This document shows positions 28,976-40,857 of a DNA stretch of 48,111 bases, piece by piece. How positions within the stretch are numbered: position 1 is the first letter of the stretch; each line of letters opens with the position of its first letter. The stretch covers positions 1 to 48,111 of the forward strand of contig NZ_LZSC01000037.1 in the NCBI RefSeq assembly GCF_001665235.1, written 5' to 3'. The notes beneath the pieces are model-generated. The model was not told the DNA's origin and did no database searches. It saw only the letters and a program-made list of their open reading frames with translations. The position numbers and the translations under genes were made by a program. The DNA comes from Mycobacterium sp. 1100029.7. GTDB taxonomy: Bacteria; Actinomycetota; Actinomycetes; Mycobacteriales; Mycobacteriaceae.

Positions 28976-31030
28976 TCAGCTCAAAAAAGTGCTGATCGCG
29001 GTCGCGAGGTCGGGGGAGGCCGAGGTCGACAGATTTTGGTAGCTACCACCGCTGAGCTGAGCGACCGCCTCCCAGGTGGCCCGGTCCGGATCGCCACCGA
29101 AATCGATCACGTTGACGGCGATCGGTTTGGCCGGATCAGCACTCGTGCGGACGAAATTCTGCAGCCCCGGCCCGTCGAGGGACTGATCGGTGTGCGGCCC
29201 GGCCGTGATCAGCAGGATCGAATTGGTCAGCCCGGCACGGTAATTGGTCTGCATATCCTGGTAGATCATGCGCAGCGTGGTGAAGGACACCGCGCCGCCG
29301 GCAGAGGAGTACTGCTTGTCCAAAGCGGCCGCCAGGGCCGCGAGACGCGGCTGACCGTTGACCGGATCGGCCAGCGGACCCACCGGGACCTCCGAGCGGC
29401 CCTCGTGGCCGTCGAACGTCCACAATCCCAGGTTCGCGTTGGGTGGCAGCGCTTTGATCCGGTCCTGCAGCGCCGCGATCACGTTGGCCAGCCGGGTCTT
29501 TCCGCCTTCGTCCCCGGGCATCGACTGGTCCAGCATGATCGTCGCGGCCAGACCACTCGACGGCGCGGCCATCGCATCTGCCAGCGTGGCGCGCATGGCC
29601 TCGTCACCCACCGACAGCGTGCTGGACACGGGCGCGAAGTTCGTCACCGGGCTGCTGGGCGTAGTGACGCCGTTGACCCGGAAACCGGCCTTGGCGAGCT
29701 TCGCGAGTTGCTCGGGCTTGCGCATGAAGTGCGCGAACTCGCTGGCCGCAGAGCTCTGTTCCGGCGTCAGCCACGAACCGCTGAGCAGCACAGTCGGGTA
29801 GTCGGCGACCGGCGTCGGGCCCTGCGGGAGCCAGGAAGCCAAAGTGCTCTTGGCATTCGGCAACGACTGGCCGCGCTGGAACAACTGTTGTTCGGTGGTG
29901 ACCACGGCGTGCACCGGCGCCGTTGCCACGTCGCCGGGCTTCAGCAAGGCGTTCATCGCCTCGGTCAGCGAGTTGTCGTTCAGTTTGGGTTGCGCACTCG
30001 TCAGCGACCGCAGCGCAGCGGTGCCCTGGGTGACCGGCGCGCCCGGCGGAACCGACGCCGCGGCCACCGCCTCGCCCGCCAGATAGGCGGCGTCGCTGTT
30101 GCCGCTCGTCGGCAGGGCCAGTCGCAGTGATCCCCACGCCGGCAACTTCAACCCCGCCATGGCATTCGGGTTGGTTTGCAGGCCGGGCAGCGCACCCCAG
30201 TTCTGGTTGGTCAGCGCAGGCTGAAGTTCGGGCCGGATCGCGAGGAGCACCGGGGACGTCACCAGTGAGCGGCTGTCGCTGATCGTTTTCTGTCCGGCCG
30301 CGGCGGACAATCGCGCCTCCGACACCGAACTGCCCGGAATCCACAGCGCCGGTTGGGAACCCAGCTCCGCCGGCCACTTGCCGATGAAGCCGGCGATGAC
30401 GGCGTCGGAGCCGGCCGGTTTGACGTTCACCACCATGCAGTGGTCGCCGACGGGCCCGGCCGTGGAGTTGTAGGTTTCGGCGAACTGCTGCACCTGGTCG
30501 GTCACCGAGGGGTCGACGATGACGGCGACGGTCTCCTTGCCGCCCACACACCGCGCGGCCGCCGTGTGCGAACGATGCGACAGGGCATCGCCGAAAAAAC
30601 TCCACAAGATGATGGTGCCGACCACCACGACGACCGTGACCAGGGCCACGATCACGCCGATGCTGACCCCCCGGCGACCGTCGGTACTGCGGTGACCGCC
30701 CCGCCAGTCGCCCAGGACGCGGCGGCCGGACTCGGCCAGGCTCGGCCGTGGCTCCGGCGTCGCGGCGCTTTCCGGGCGCGACGGAAATTCGGGATAGTCG
30801 TCGTCGGCACCGTCCGGGTGGCGATCCTCGCCACCGGGAAATTCGTCGTCGGGAAATTCGTCGGCGGTGAAGTCGTCGTCCGCGAAGTCCTCGTCGTCGA
30901 CGTTGCCCGGGCTGTCTTGTTCCTCCTGATAACGCGAAACCAGGTCGCGCGCAGTGAATTTGGTGGTATCGGCGTCGTCGGAAGGTTCGTCGGACGGCTT
31001 TGCACGGTCGGGCATGCTGTGCCTACCCAT
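28976..31030 (-). CDS. Membrane-anchored substrate-binding-like / VWA-domain protein (Rv1836c-like)
   Basis: A 684-residue protein. The first 120 residues are highly acidic and disordered; one membrane helix spans about 121-145 (GVSIGVIVALVTVVVVVGTI). Outside the cell follow a periplasmic-binding-protein-like domain (about 160-460) and a C-terminal von Willebrand A domain. The VWA metal site is degenerate: DQSMP stands where DxSxS is expected. It matches Rv1836c by N-terminus (MGRHS) and the segment GRRGVSIGVIVALV. Function unknown. It ends the minus-strand series glcB-Rv1836c and is separated from glcB by 64 bp. Confidence 0.9.
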   Translation of the reverse strand: MGRHSMPDRAKPSDEPSDDADTTKFTARDLVSRYQEEQDSPGNVDDEDFADDDFTADEFPDDEFPGGEDRHPDGADDDYPEFPSRPESAATPEPRPSLAESGRRVLGDWRGGHRSTDGRRGVSIGVIVALVTVVVVVGTIILWSFFGDALSHRSHTAAARCVGGKETVAVIVDPSVTDQVQQFAETYNSTAGPVGDHCMVVNVKPAGSDAVIAGFIGKWPAELGSQPALWIPGSSVSEARLSAAAGQKTISDSRSLVTSPVLLAIRPELQPALTNQNWGALPGLQTNPNAMAGLKLPAWGSLRLALPTSGNSDAAYLAGEAVAAASVPPGAPVTQGTAALRSLTSAQPKLNDNSLTEAMNALLKPGDVATAPVHAVVTTEQQLFQRGQSLPNAKSTLASWLPQGPTPVADYPTVLLSGSWLTPEQSSAASEFAHFMRKPEQLAKLAKAGFRVNGVTTPSSPVTNFAPVSSTLSVGDEAMRATLADAMAAPSSGLAATIMLDQSMPGDEGGKTRLANVIAALQDRIKALPPNANLGLWTFDGHEGRSEVPVGPLADPVNGQPRLAALAAALDKQYSSAGGAVSFTTLRMIYQDMQTNYRAGLTNSILLITAGPHTDQSLDGPGLQNFVRTSADPAKPIAVNVIDFGGDPDRATWEAVAQLSGGSYQNLSTSASPDLATAISTFLS

Positions 31031-31094
31031 ACCGGTGACCGCTACCTTTCCGTCTACCCGTCATCGTTCCCGCGTGAAATCCGTTGCGCCCGAA

Positions 31095-33317
31095 TCAGGC
31101 ACCCGCACGCGCCTTGAGCTCACGTCGACGCCGATGCAGGATCGGCTCGGTGTAGCCGCTGGGCTGCTGACCGCCGGACAGGATAAGTTCCTGCGCGGCC
31201 AGGAATGCGATGCTGTCGTCGAAGTTCGGCGCCATCGGCCGATACGCCTGGTCGCCGGCGTTCTGCTGGTCGACCAGCGGGGCCATCCGCTCCAGGCTGG
31301 CGCGAACGTCCTCGCTGGTGATGATGCCGTGGCGCAGCCAGTTCGCCAGCAATTGGCTGGAGATTCGCAGCGTGGCGCGGTCTTCCATCAGGGCGACGTC
31401 GTGGATGTCGGGCACCTTCGAACAACCGACGCCCTCGTCGATCCAGCGCACCACGTAGCCCAGGATCGACTGGCAGTTGTTGTCGACCTCTTCGCGGATC
31501 TCCTCGGGAGCCCAGGCCAGCTCCTTGGCCAGCGGAATGGTCAGCAACTCGTCGATGGTCGTGCGCTTCTTGCCCTCGAGCTCCTTCTGCACGGCGAACA
31601 CGTCCACCTGGTGGTAGTGCATCGCGTGCAGGGTGGCCGCCGTCGGGGACGGCACCCACGCGGTGGTCGCGCCCGCCTTCGGCTGACCGATCTTCTGCTC
31701 GACCATGTCGGCCATCAGCTCGGTCATCGCCCACATGCCCTTGCCGATCTGTGCCTTGCCGGAGAACCCGGCGGCCAGCCCGATGTCGACGTTGGCGTCC
31801 TCGTAGGCCTTGATCCAGGTGGTGCTCTTCATCGCACCCTTGCGGATCATCGGACCGGCCTCCAACGAGGTGTGGATCTCGTCGCCGGTGCGGTCCAGGA
31901 AGCCGGTGTTGATGAACACCACCCGGTCGGCGGCGGCCTTGATACAGGCCTTGAGGTTGACGGTGGTGCGCCGCTCCTCGTCCATGATGCCGACCTTCAT
32001 GGTGCCCTGCGGCAACCCCAGCACATCCTCGACGCGGCTGAACAGCTCGCAGGTGTAGGCCACTTCGGCCGGGCCGTGCATCTTGGGCTTCACGATGTAG
32101 ATCGAACCGGTGCGGCTGTTGATCAGCGGCCCGTTCGCCCCCCCGTTGTCCGAGCCGGTCTTGAGGCCGTGAATGGCGGTCAGTCCCGTGAACAGCGCGT
32201 CCTGAATGCCCTCGAACACCTCTGTTTCTTCGCCGTCGGCCTCGGTTCTGACGATCGCATCGTTGGTCATCAGGTGCCCGACATTGCGGACGAACAGCAG
32301 GCTGCGCCCGGGCAGCGTCAGCTCGGGCCCCTCAGGGCCGGGATTCGGCCGAGTGTAGGTGCGGTCCTGGTTGAGCACCCGCGTGAAGCTCTTGCCGTCC
32401 TTGCTGACCTCTTCGGACAGGTCACCCTTGTTCAGGCCCAGCCAGTTGCGGTAGCCCAGCACCTTGTCGTCGGCGTCGACGGCGGCCACCGAGTCCTCGA
32501 AGTCCATGATCGTGGTGATCGCGGATTCCAGGACCACGTCCTTGATGCCGGCGGCGTCGGTCTTGCCGATCGGCGATTCCGGGTCGATCAGAATCTCGAC
32601 GTGCAGGCCGTGGTTGACCAGCAGCACCGACCAGTTGGGGGAGCCGAGCTCGCCGCGGTATCCGACGAACTTCTCCGGGTCGGCCAACTCGGTCGACTCG
32701 CCGCCGACCTCCACTTTCAGCTGGCCATCTTCGATGCTCAAGCCGGTCGCGTCGGTCCACGAACCCGACGCCAGCGGCGCCGCCTGGTCGAGGAAGTTGC
32801 GCGCGTAGGCGATCACCTTGTCGCCGCGAATCCTGTTGTAACTGGTGCCCTTTTCGGCGCCGTCGTCCTCCGAGATGACATCGGTGCCATACAGGGCGTC
32901 ATACAGCGAACCCCAGCGGGCGTTGGCCGCGTTCAGCGCGAACCGGGCGTTGAGCACCGGCACCACCAGCTGCGGGCCGGCCGTCGAGGTGATCTCGTCG
33001 TCGACGCCGGAGGTGGTGATCGTGAAGTCGTCGGGTTCGGGGAGTAGGTAGCCGATCTCGGTGAGGAACTGCTTGTAGGCCTCGGCGTCGAGCGGCTCGA
33101 TCACGCGCTGCCGGTGCCACTTGTCGATCTGGGCTTGCAGCTCGTCGCGGGTGTTGAGCAGACTCTGGTTCTGCGGGGTGAGGTCGGTGACGACCTTGTC
33201 GACGCCGGCCCAGAAACTGTCCGGGTCGATACCGGTGCCGGGCAGGGCCTCGTTGTTGACGAAGTCGTGGAGCACTCGGGCAACGCGCAAATTCCCCACC
33301 GACACGCGGTCAGTCAT
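31095..33317 (-). CDS. glcB: Malate synthase G
   Basis: A 740-residue enzyme of the G isoform, one residue shorter than M. tuberculosis GlcB. It condenses glyoxylate with acetyl-CoA to malate in the glyoxylate shunt, needed for growth on fatty acids and acetate. Recognisable segments: [20 protein letters not shown] at the start, the core [14 protein letters not shown], and [20 protein letters not shown]. The ATG at 33317 follows GGAGGAG by 5 nt; a longer frame upstream from 33371 was rejected. It is encoded opposite to the preceding DUF222 gene and may share a transcript with the VWA gene. Confidence 0.97.
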   Translation of the reverse strand: MTDRVSVGNLRVARVLHDFVNNEALPGTGIDPDSFWAGVDKVVTDLTPQNQSLLNTRDELQAQIDKWHRQRVIEPLDAEAYKQFLTEIGYLLPEPDDFTITTSGVDDEITSTAGPQLVVPVLNARFALNAANARWGSLYDALYGTDVISEDDGAEKGTSYNRIRGDKVIAYARNFLDQAAPLASGSWTDATGLSIEDGQLKVEVGGESTELADPEKFVGYRGELGSPNWSVLLVNHGLHVEILIDPESPIGKTDAAGIKDVVLESAITTIMDFEDSVAAVDADDKVLGYRNWLGLNKGDLSEEVSKDGKSFTRVLNQDRTYTRPNPGPEGPELTLPGRSLLFVRNVGHLMTNDAIVRTEADGEETEVFEGIQDALFTGLTAIHGLKTGSDNGGANGPLINSRTGSIYIVKPKMHGPAEVAYTCELFSRVEDVLGLPQGTMKVGIMDEERRTTVNLKACIKAAADRVVFINTGFLDRTGDEIHTSLEAGPMIRKGAMKSTTWIKAYEDANVDIGLAAGFSGKAQIGKGMWAMTELMADMVEQKIGQPKAGATTAWVPSPTAATLHAMHYHQVDVFAVQKELEGKKRTTIDELLTIPLAKELAWAPEEIREEVDNNCQSILGYVVRWIDEGVGCSKVPDIHDVALMEDRATLRISSQLLANWLRHGIITSEDVRASLERMAPLVDQQNAGDQAYRPMAPNFDDSIAFLAAQELILSGGQQPSGYTEPILHRRRRELKARAGA

Positions 33318-33624
33318 CTTTCTCCTCCATAGTTGCCTCATTGGTCCCACTCGTCTCCCGACTGGCCCCAACTAGCCCCAATTAGCTACGCCATCAGCCT
33401 ACCGACCGACGGCCCCAACGATCGCATTCGTCCAACCCGCAATTGCAGGTCACGGCGCACTTTGGCGGGCTTCGCCGCGGGCCTCCCGATGGGCCCTGGG
33501 GAGCGCCTTGAGGCATCGCCTGTTCCGCCGACGTGCGCTGGCACCTCGCCCTGTCCTGGACCGGCGCCGTTCAATCATACGGGCTGTACGCGACCCACTT
33601 TGGCGGGCGGCCCGGCGGCCGGTT
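33318..33624. other. Intergenic region upstream of glcB
   Basis: 307 bp with no credible gene. It should hold the glcB promoter. Short 11-bp direct repeats (TAGTTGGGG-type on the minus strand) lie at 33364-33385, and a 13-bp direct repeat CACTTTGGCGGGC occurs at 33458 and 33596. In M. tuberculosis a VapBC pair and PE_PGRS34 occupy this interval; they are missing. Confidence 0.6.
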
Positions 33625-34665
33625 TCACTGCGCGTCGCGCATGCTGCCGACGAGATCCTCCACCAGGTCCTCCATCGCGACCATCGCGACCACGCCGCGC
33701 CCGTCGGTGACCAACGCCAGGTGACTGTTGGTGCGCCGCATCCGCGAAAGGGCGTCGGCCAGCGGCAACGAGCTGGCCACCCGCGGCAGTGGGCGCACCA
33801 GCGCGAGGTCGATGACGGTCTGGGGGTCGTCGCCCAGCGGCAGCATGTCCTTGATGTGCAGATAGCCGAGGAACTGGCCGCCGGCGGCGGCGACGGGGAA
33901 GCGCGAGTATCCGGTCTCGGCCAGTGCGGCCTCGACGGCGCCGATCGTCGGTCCGGAGCCGGGCGCCGCCACCGGAACCACGCGGACCTCGGCCAGCGGC
34001 ACGGCGACGTCGCCGACCACCCGGCTGCCGATCTGCAGCGCCCGAGTCAGCCGGGTGTGCTCCTCCTGGTCGAGCAGGCCTTCGGACACCGATTCGGCGA
34101 TCATCGCGCTCAGCTCGGCCGGTGACACCGTGATGTCGAGTTCGTCCTTGGGTTCCACGCCCAGCAGCCGCAAGATCGCGTTCGCGCATTTGTTGTAGAA
34201 GACGATGAACGGCCGGGCGACGCGGACGTACGCCAGATACGGGGGCACCAGCAGCATCGCGGTGCGCTCCGGGCCGGCCAGTGCGATGTTCTTCGGGACC
34301 ATCTCGCCCAGCAGCACATGCAGCGTCACCACCACCGCGAGCGCCAGCACGAACGACAACGTGTGTAACACCGCCGGGGGCATGGTGGTGAGCTCGAACG
34401 CCGAGCGCAGCAGGCTGGCCACCGCCGACTCCCCGATGCGCCCGAGCAGCAGCGAAGCCACCGTGACGCCCAGCTGCGAGCCGGCCAGCATCGAGGCCAG
34501 CTGTTCGCCGGCGCGGATCACGGTGACCGCTCGTTTCTTTCCCTGCTCGGCCAGCGCTTCCAGGCGGTCGCGGCGCGCCGAGATCAGCGAGAATTCGGCG
34601 CCGACGAAAAAGGCGTTGGTCCCGATCAGCAGGATCGCCAGCAGTACGCCCAGGGTGTTGTTCAT
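33625..34665 (-). CDS. CNNM/HlyC-CorC family transporter with CBS domains (Rv1841c-like)
   Basis: A 346-residue protein: an N-terminal DUF21/CNNM membrane domain (about 1-190, with [19 protein letters not shown] and [12 protein letters not shown]), then a CBS pair (about 205-340; [14 protein letters not shown] and [24 protein letters not shown]). The C-terminal CorC_HlyC domain is missing or very short, unlike its neighbour. CNNM proteins are implicated in Mg2+ or Co2+ efflux; the CBS pair senses nucleotides. Its ATG overlaps the upstream paralogue's stop (ATGA), so the two are coupled and may form a heterodimer. Confidence 0.92.
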   Translation of the reverse strand: MNNTLGVLLAILLIGTNAFFVGAEFSLISARRDRLEALAEQGKKRAVTVIRAGEQLASMLAGSQLGVTVASLLLGRIGESAVASLLRSAFELTTMPPAVLHTLSFVLALAVVVTLHVLLGEMVPKNIALAGPERTAMLLVPPYLAYVRVARPFIVFYNKCANAILRLLGVEPKDELDITVSPAELSAMIAESVSEGLLDQEEHTRLTRALQIGSRVVGDVAVPLAEVRVVPVAAPGSGPTIGAVEAALAETGYSRFPVAAAGGQFLGYLHIKDMLPLGDDPQTVIDLALVRPLPRVASSLPLADALSRMRRTNSHLALVTDGRGVVAMVAMEDLVEDLVGSMRDAQ

Positions 34666-36032
34666 CGTCGGCCCTGCTCCGCGGGCGTTTCGGTGCGGCT
34701 GCTCAGTTCGGTGAGCTCGACCACGTCGATGCGCCGGCCGTCCATTCGGACCACCTCGGCCTGCCAGCGAATATCGTTGTCCAACAAACCATCCCCGTCT
34801 AGGGCGGTCAACTCGACTGTCTCGCCGACCGTCGGGATATGGCCGAGCTCGCGCAGCACCAGACCGCCGATCGTCTCGTAGGGCCCTTCCGGGGCCCGGT
34901 AGCCGATGGCGGTGGCCACCTCGTCGATGCGGAGCAACCCCGAGACCTGCCAGCCGTTGCCCGATGCCGTCACGTCCGGGGTGGCGTCGTCGTGTTCGTC
35001 GCGCACATCGCCGACGATCTCTTCGATCAGGTCCTCGACGGTCACGATCCCCGCGGTGCCGCCGTATTCGTCGACGACCATCGCGGTCTGCAGCGGGTTG
35101 GCCCGGATCTCGGCCATCACCGCGTCGCCGTCCAGGGTCGAGGGCACCACGGGCACCGGCTGCACCAGCGTGGTCAGCAGCGTGTGTGCGCGCTCCTCCC
35201 GCGGGACCCGAAAGATCTGTTTGACGTGCACGATGCCCAGCGTCTCGTCGAGGTCGCCGTCGACGAGGGGGAACCGGGAGAACCCGGACTCGGCGGCCGC
35301 GGCCACCATGGCGGCGACGGTGTCGTCGGTCTGCAGCGCCACGATCTTGGACCGCGGGGTCATCAGCTCTTCGGCGGTGCGGCCGCCGAACTGCAGCGAG
35401 CGCCGGACCAGGGCGGCCGTCGCGGGATCCAGGGCGCCGCTGCGTGCCGAGCTGCGCACCAGCGACAGCAGCTCCTGTGGTGAGCGGGCCGACCGCAACT
35501 CCTCGGCCGGCTCGATACCCAGCTTGCGGACCAGCCAGTTCGCCGCGCCGTTCGTCAGCCGGATCACCGGGGTGAGCACCAGCGAGAAGAACAGCTGGAA
35601 ACCGGCGACGGCTCGACCGGTCGACAACGGCCGCGCCACGGCCAGATACTTCGGCACCAACTCGCCGAACACCATCGACACCGACGTGACGATCACCATG
35701 ACCATGAACGCGGTGATCCCGTCGGCTATCGGATCGGGTATCCCGAGGGCGTCCAGCCACGGATGCGGTAGGTCAGCCACCATCGGCTCGGTCAGGTAAC
35801 CGGTGATCAGCGTGGTGATCGAGATACCCAGCTGAGCGCCGGACAGCTGGAACGACAACCGGTTCTGGGCGCGCTGGATGTACCGGTCGCGCCGGCCGCC
35901 CAGGCGGGCGTTGGCCTCGACGGTGCTGCGGTCCAGCGCGGTCAGCGAGAACTCGGCCGCGACGAACACGGCGTTGCCGAAGATGAGCACCGCAATGGCG
36001 AGCACACTGACGACGGTCGCGGTGACGTTCAT
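34662..36032 (-). CDS. CNNM/HlyC-CorC family transporter with CBS and CorC domains (Rv1842c-like)
   Basis: A 456-residue paralogue of the following gene. DUF21 membrane domain (about 1-200; [32 protein letters not shown]), CBS pair (about 215-345; [38 protein letters not shown]) and a C-terminal CorC_HlyC domain ([14 protein letters not shown] to the end). The sharply conserved [20 protein letters not shown] in two pieces is the family hallmark. Likely role is divalent-cation efflux. ATG at 36032 was chosen because the first membrane helix begins there; the frame runs open to 36143 but is low-complexity. Confidence 0.93.
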   Translation of the reverse strand: MNVTATVVSVLAIAVLIFGNAVFVAAEFSLTALDRSTVEANARLGGRRDRYIQRAQNRLSFQLSGAQLGISITTLITGYLTEPMVADLPHPWLDALGIPDPIADGITAFMVMVIVTSVSMVFGELVPKYLAVARPLSTGRAVAGFQLFFSLVLTPVIRLTNGAANWLVRKLGIEPAEELRSARSPQELLSLVRSSARSGALDPATAALVRRSLQFGGRTAEELMTPRSKIVALQTDDTVAAMVAAAAESGFSRFPLVDGDLDETLGIVHVKQIFRVPREERAHTLLTTLVQPVPVVPSTLDGDAVMAEIRANPLQTAMVVDEYGGTAGIVTVEDLIEEIVGDVRDEHDDATPDVTASGNGWQVSGLLRIDEVATAIGYRAPEGPYETIGGLVLRELGHIPTVGETVELTALDGDGLLDNDIRWQAEVVRMDGRRIDVVELTELSSRTETPAEQGRR

Positions 36033-36257
36033 GCGGGCGCGGCTATCGCGATGGCCCAGGAGACGACAGTCGGGCCGGGGTAGCTGTGGGTAGCCGTTCC
36101 GCCCGGAAACCGACGGGCTCGACGGGTGCCTGCGGCACGTCATCCCTTTCGCTTGAGCGCGCGCGGCGCGGTGCTGCGCGCGGAAAAGATCCGTAAATTC
36201 ACATGGTAGCGAAGAGATCTGGTCGGCCCGGGTGCGACGTGCCTTCCCGCGAAACCC

Positions 36258-37721
<1,464 letters not shown>

Positions 37722-37742
37722 TCAGCACCGTCGGTCGGCCCG

Positions 37743-39221
37743 CTAGGCGGGCACCTCGGTGCGGTCGGCGCTCCACAGCGTGTGGAAGCGCTTGTCCGGA
37801 TCCTCGTCGATACGCCCGTAGGTGTGCGCGCCGAACAGGTCGCGCAGCCCCTGGGTCAACGCGGCCGGCAGCCGCTCGGTACGCAGGGCGTCGTAGTACG
37901 ACAGCGCCGAAGCGAATCCGGGAATCGGGATACCCAGCTGCGTCGCGGTCACCACCACCCGGCGCCAACTGTCGATGGCGGCCTCGATGGCGCTGCGGAA
38001 ATACGGCGCCACGATCAGCGTCGGCAGGTCGGGGTTCTCGTCGTAGGCCTCTTTGATGCGGTTGAGGAACTTGGCGCGGATGATGCAACCGCCGCGCCAG
38101 ATGGTGGCCAGGTCGCCGGGTGTGATGTCCCAGTCGTACTCGGCGCTGCCCGCCTGGATCTGGTTGAAGCCCTGCGCGTAGGCGATGATCTTCGACGCGT
38201 ACAGGGCCTGCCGCACGTCCTCGGTGAACTGGGCCGCATCGGTGGGCCGCGCGCCGAGCTCGCCGGACGCCAGGCCGGTGGTGGCCTTGCGCTGGGCCAC
38301 CGAACCGGACAGCGCGCGGGCGAACACCGCCTCGGCGATACCGGTGACCGGCACACCGAGGTCCAGCGCCGACTTCACCGTCCAGCGGCCGGTGCCCTTC
38401 TGCTCGGCCTCGTCCAGGATGACGTCGACCAGGGGTTTGCCGGTCTTGGCGTCGGTCTGGCGCAGCACCTGGGCGGTGATCTCGACGAGGAAGCTGTCCA
38501 GGTCGCCCTTGTTCCACTCGTCGAAGACGCCCGCGATGTCACCGGCGGTCTGGCCGAGGGCGTCGCGTAGCAGCTGATATGCCTCGCCGATCAGCTGCAT
38601 GTCGGAGTACTCGATGCCGTTGTGCACCATTTTGACGAAGTGGCCGGCGCCGTCGGGCCCGATGTGAGTGCAGCAGGGGACACCGTCGACGTGCGCGGAG
38701 ATCTCCTCGAGCAGCGGGCCCAACGACTTGTAGGACTCGGCGGGACCGCCCGGCATGATCGACGGCCCGTTCAGCGCGCCCTCTTCACCGCCGGAGATCC
38801 CGGCGCCGACGAAGTGCAGACCGCGCTCGCGAATCGCCTTCTCGCGGCGGATGGTGTCGGTGTAGAGCGCGTTGCCGCCGTCGATGATGATGTCGCCTTC
38901 TTCCATGGCGTCGGCGAGCTCGTTGATGACGGCGTCGGTGGGATCACCGGCCTTGACCATGATGATGACCCGGCGCGGCTTCTCCAGCGCGTCCAGGAAT
39001 TCTTCGATCGTCTCGGAGCGCACGAAGTTGCCCTCGTCGCCGTGCTCTTTGAGCAGCGCATCCGTCTTGGCGATCGACCGGTTGTGCAGCGCCACGGTGT
39101 AGCCGTGATGGGCGAAGTTGCGGGCGAGGTTCGAGCCCATGACGGCGAGCCCGGTGACACCGATCTGAGCGGTGCCGGTCGTGGAACCGGTTTGAGAATC
39201 CTTGGCGTTCGGGGCACTCAT
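37743..39221 (-). CDS. gnd1: 6-phosphogluconate dehydrogenase (decarboxylating)
   Basis: A 492-residue enzyme of the oxidative pentose phosphate pathway. NADP site: IGVTGLAVMGSNLARN with HNRS after the second strand, the Arg favouring NADP. Substrate loops GAGISGGEEGALNGPSIMPGG and KMVHNGIEYSDMQ contain the catalytic Lys and Glu. The C-terminal half has the all-helical domain and tail of the long form. Product is ribulose-5-phosphate, CO2 and NADPH. The extra N-terminal 18 residues are Thr/Ser-rich. It is 48 bp upstream of guaB1 on the same strand, matching Rv1844c-Rv1843c. Confidence 0.96.
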   Translation of the reverse strand: MSAPNAKDSQTGSTTGTAQIGVTGLAVMGSNLARNFAHHGYTVALHNRSIAKTDALLKEHGDEGNFVRSETIEEFLDALEKPRRVIIMVKAGDPTDAVINELADAMEEGDIIIDGGNALYTDTIRREKAIRERGLHFVGAGISGGEEGALNGPSIMPGGPAESYKSLGPLLEEISAHVDGVPCCTHIGPDGAGHFVKMVHNGIEYSDMQLIGEAYQLLRDALGQTAGDIAGVFDEWNKGDLDSFLVEITAQVLRQTDAKTGKPLVDVILDEAEQKGTGRWTVKSALDLGVPVTGIAEAVFARALSGSVAQRKATTGLASGELGARPTDAAQFTEDVRQALYASKIIAYAQGFNQIQAGSAEYDWDITPGDLATIWRGGCIIRAKFLNRIKEAYDENPDLPTLIVAPYFRSAIEAAIDSWRRVVVTATQLGIPIPGFASALSYYDALRTERLPAALTQGLRDLFGAHTYGRIDEDPDKRFHTLWSADRTEVPA

Positions 39222-39321
39222 GTCTTCGCCTCTCGGGTTGGAGAACTTCTGCTACGCGGTTTCCGTCACACTGTGGCACAGCGGAGTCGGGGTCCGCCGA
39301 AGGGATTCGCCGTAGTCCGAA

Positions 39322-40272
39322 CTAGAGGTTGAACAGCCGCTCGAGCTCGGTGAGCCAGGGCACCGCGAGCGCGACGGTGGGCACCACCAAAACCGCCGCC
39401 GCGGCCAGGTATGCGGCCGCGGACAGCATCGCGCTGTTGCCCCGCCCGGACAGTCGCCGCACCCGGACCACCGTGCTGGGGCCGCCTGCGGCCAACGCGC
39501 CCGACGGCGCCCGCCCGGCCGCGCAGGCCACCAGCGCCCGGGCCAGGGGAGTGCGCCCGGCCGCGCGCACCGCGGCGTCGTCGGCTAGCAGTTCGACCAG
39601 CAACTGCACGGCGCCCAGCGCGTTGGAACTGCGGACCAGCCGCGGGAAGGCGGCATGCACCGCGGTGAAAGCCTCCAGGACCAGGTCGTGTCGGGCGCGC
39701 AGGTGAGCCCGCTCGTGGGTGAGGATCGCCGACACCTCGTCGTTGGTCAGCTGGGACAGCGTCCCCTCGCTGACGACCACCCGGCTGCGGACCCCGGGCA
39801 GGCAATAGGCGATCGGCTCTGCGACGTCCAGCACGCGTAGGTCCCGGGTCCGGGCGCACGGTTCGGCCCGCGCGGCATCGTGCCCGACGCCGACGAGGTC
39901 GACGACCATCCGGTGGTGCGCCCGGCGGCGCCGATTGGCGACGGCCACCCGCAAGACCGCGACCATCAATCGCACTCCGACCAGCACGGTCAGCGCGAAG
40001 GCGGTGATGTAGGCGGTCCACAACGGCCAGCCGAGCCGCTCGGCCGCGCCGACGACGCTGGCCGTGGGGCGGCCGTCGGGGCCGGGCATCAGGATCCGGG
40101 TGGCGATCGCGATGCCGGCACTGAACGCCGACAGCACGGCGGCCACGGCGATGGCTTGCCACAACACCATCGCCGCACGCGGGGCGCGCAGTGGCCAAGA
40201 CGCTCGCGCTAACAGGGCTGGCGCGGGACCAATCAGCAGCACCGCGAGCAAGGTAAAAGCCAGCGCGGACAC
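39322..40272 (-). CDS. M56 (BlaR1-type) membrane metallopeptidase (Rv1845c-like)
   Basis: A 316-residue integral membrane protein with four predicted helices and the zinc-protease motif HERAH (His186-Glu187-His190) in LTHERAHLRARHDLVLEAF. The C-terminal beta-lactam sensor domain of true BlaR1 is lacking, as in Rv1845c. Together with BlaI, 14 bp upstream on the same strand, it forms the mycobacterial signalling pair; the protease is thought to trigger BlaI cleavage on exposure to beta-lactams. The signal sensed by this short version is unclear. Confidence 0.93.
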   Translation of the reverse strand: MSALAFTLLAVLLIGPAPALLARASWPLRAPRAAMVLWQAIAVAAVLSAFSAGIAIATRILMPGPDGRPTASVVGAAERLGWPLWTAYITAFALTVLVGVRLMVAVLRVAVANRRRRAHHRMVVDLVGVGHDAARAEPCARTRDLRVLDVAEPIAYCLPGVRSRVVVSEGTLSQLTNDEVSAILTHERAHLRARHDLVLEAFTAVHAAFPRLVRSSNALGAVQLLVELLADDAAVRAAGRTPLARALVACAAGRAPSGALAAGGPSTVVRVRRLSGRGNSAMLSAAAYLAAAAVLVVPTVALAVPWLTELERLFNL

Positions 40273-40286
40273 ATACCCAGTGTCCC

Positions 40287-40703
40287 TCAGGCCTCTGGTG
40301 AAATGCCAGCCGATCGCGTATTACGTTGGTTCGCTTCCAATTCGGCAAGCGCGCGGCGCAGCGCCTCGGCCTCGTCGGCCCCGACACGCTCGACGAAGTG
40401 CACCAGCGCGGCCTGCCGGCCTCCGGGATCCTCGGCCTGCGACAGCGCGTCCACCATCAGGCCCGCGACCAACTCGTCACGACCGTGCACCGGCGCGTAC
40501 CGATGGGCGCGGTCGTCGCGAATCTGTGACACCAGATTCTTTTTGGCCAGTCGCTGCAGCACGGTCATCACCGTGGTGTAGGCGAGATCCCGGCGGGCCG
40601 ATAAGGCTTCATGGACTTGGCGGACGGTTTGCGGCTCGGCGGTGGACCACAGGTGATCCATCACTGCCCGTTCCAGATCCCCCAGCCGTGTCAGCTTGGC
40701 CAT
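40287..40703 (-). CDS. blaI: BlaI/MecI family transcriptional repressor
   Basis: A 138-residue repressor, the same length as Rv1846c. Winged-helix domain: LGDLERAVMDHLWSTAEPQTV, then LAYTTVMTVLQRLAKKNLV; a C-terminal helical dimer domain follows. In M. tuberculosis BlaI represses blaC, itself and the M56 gene, and some respiratory genes. An AGGAG lies about 15 nt before the ATG. A candidate BlaI operator is at 40747-40763, 44 bp upstream, so it is probably autoregulated. Confidence 0.95.
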   Translation of the reverse strand: MAKLTRLGDLERAVMDHLWSTAEPQTVRQVHEALSARRDLAYTTVMTVLQRLAKKNLVSQIRDDRAHRYAPVHGRDELVAGLMVDALSQAEDPGGRQAALVHFVERVGADEAEALRRALAELEANQRNTRSAGISPEA

Positions 40704-40746
40704 AGTTCGTTCATCTCCTGAGCGTCGTCACCAGCGTACTCCGGCT

Positions 40747-40763
40747 TACTACCGACGGTCGTA
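40747..40763. promoter_or_regulatory. BlaI operator
   Basis: TACTACCGACGGTCGTA is a 17-bp palindrome with one mismatched pair and fits the TACNACN5GTNGTA form known for mycobacterial BlaI. It lies 44 bp upstream of the blaI start, over the likely promoter (TATACG on the minus strand overlaps its edge). Confidence 0.75.
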
Positions 40764-40822
40764 TAGACAGCTGACGAAATGCAGGTCCAATTTGCGCCCG
40801 CCGCGTGGTTACACCGTACCCC

Positions 40823-40851
40823 TTGCAAAGTTAGGGCAGCCTTGCCATACT
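40823..40851 (+). promoter_or_regulatory. Promoter and IdeR-like box of the small RNA
   Basis: -35 TTGCAA (40823-40828), 17-bp spacer, -10 CATACT (40846-40851). The spacer holds TTAGGGCAGCCTTGCCATA (40831-40849), which matches the IdeR consensus TTAGGTTAGSCTAACCTAA at 13 of 19 positions. A box between -35 and -10 would repress when iron is plentiful. Confidence 0.75.
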
Positions 40852-40857
40852 CATGGA

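Noticed and set aside
33508..34125. 205-codon plus-strand ORF over the CNNM gene end and the glcB upstream gap
   Set aside because: Arg/His/Gly-rich shadow opposite the CBS domains; nothing recognisable in the intergenic part.
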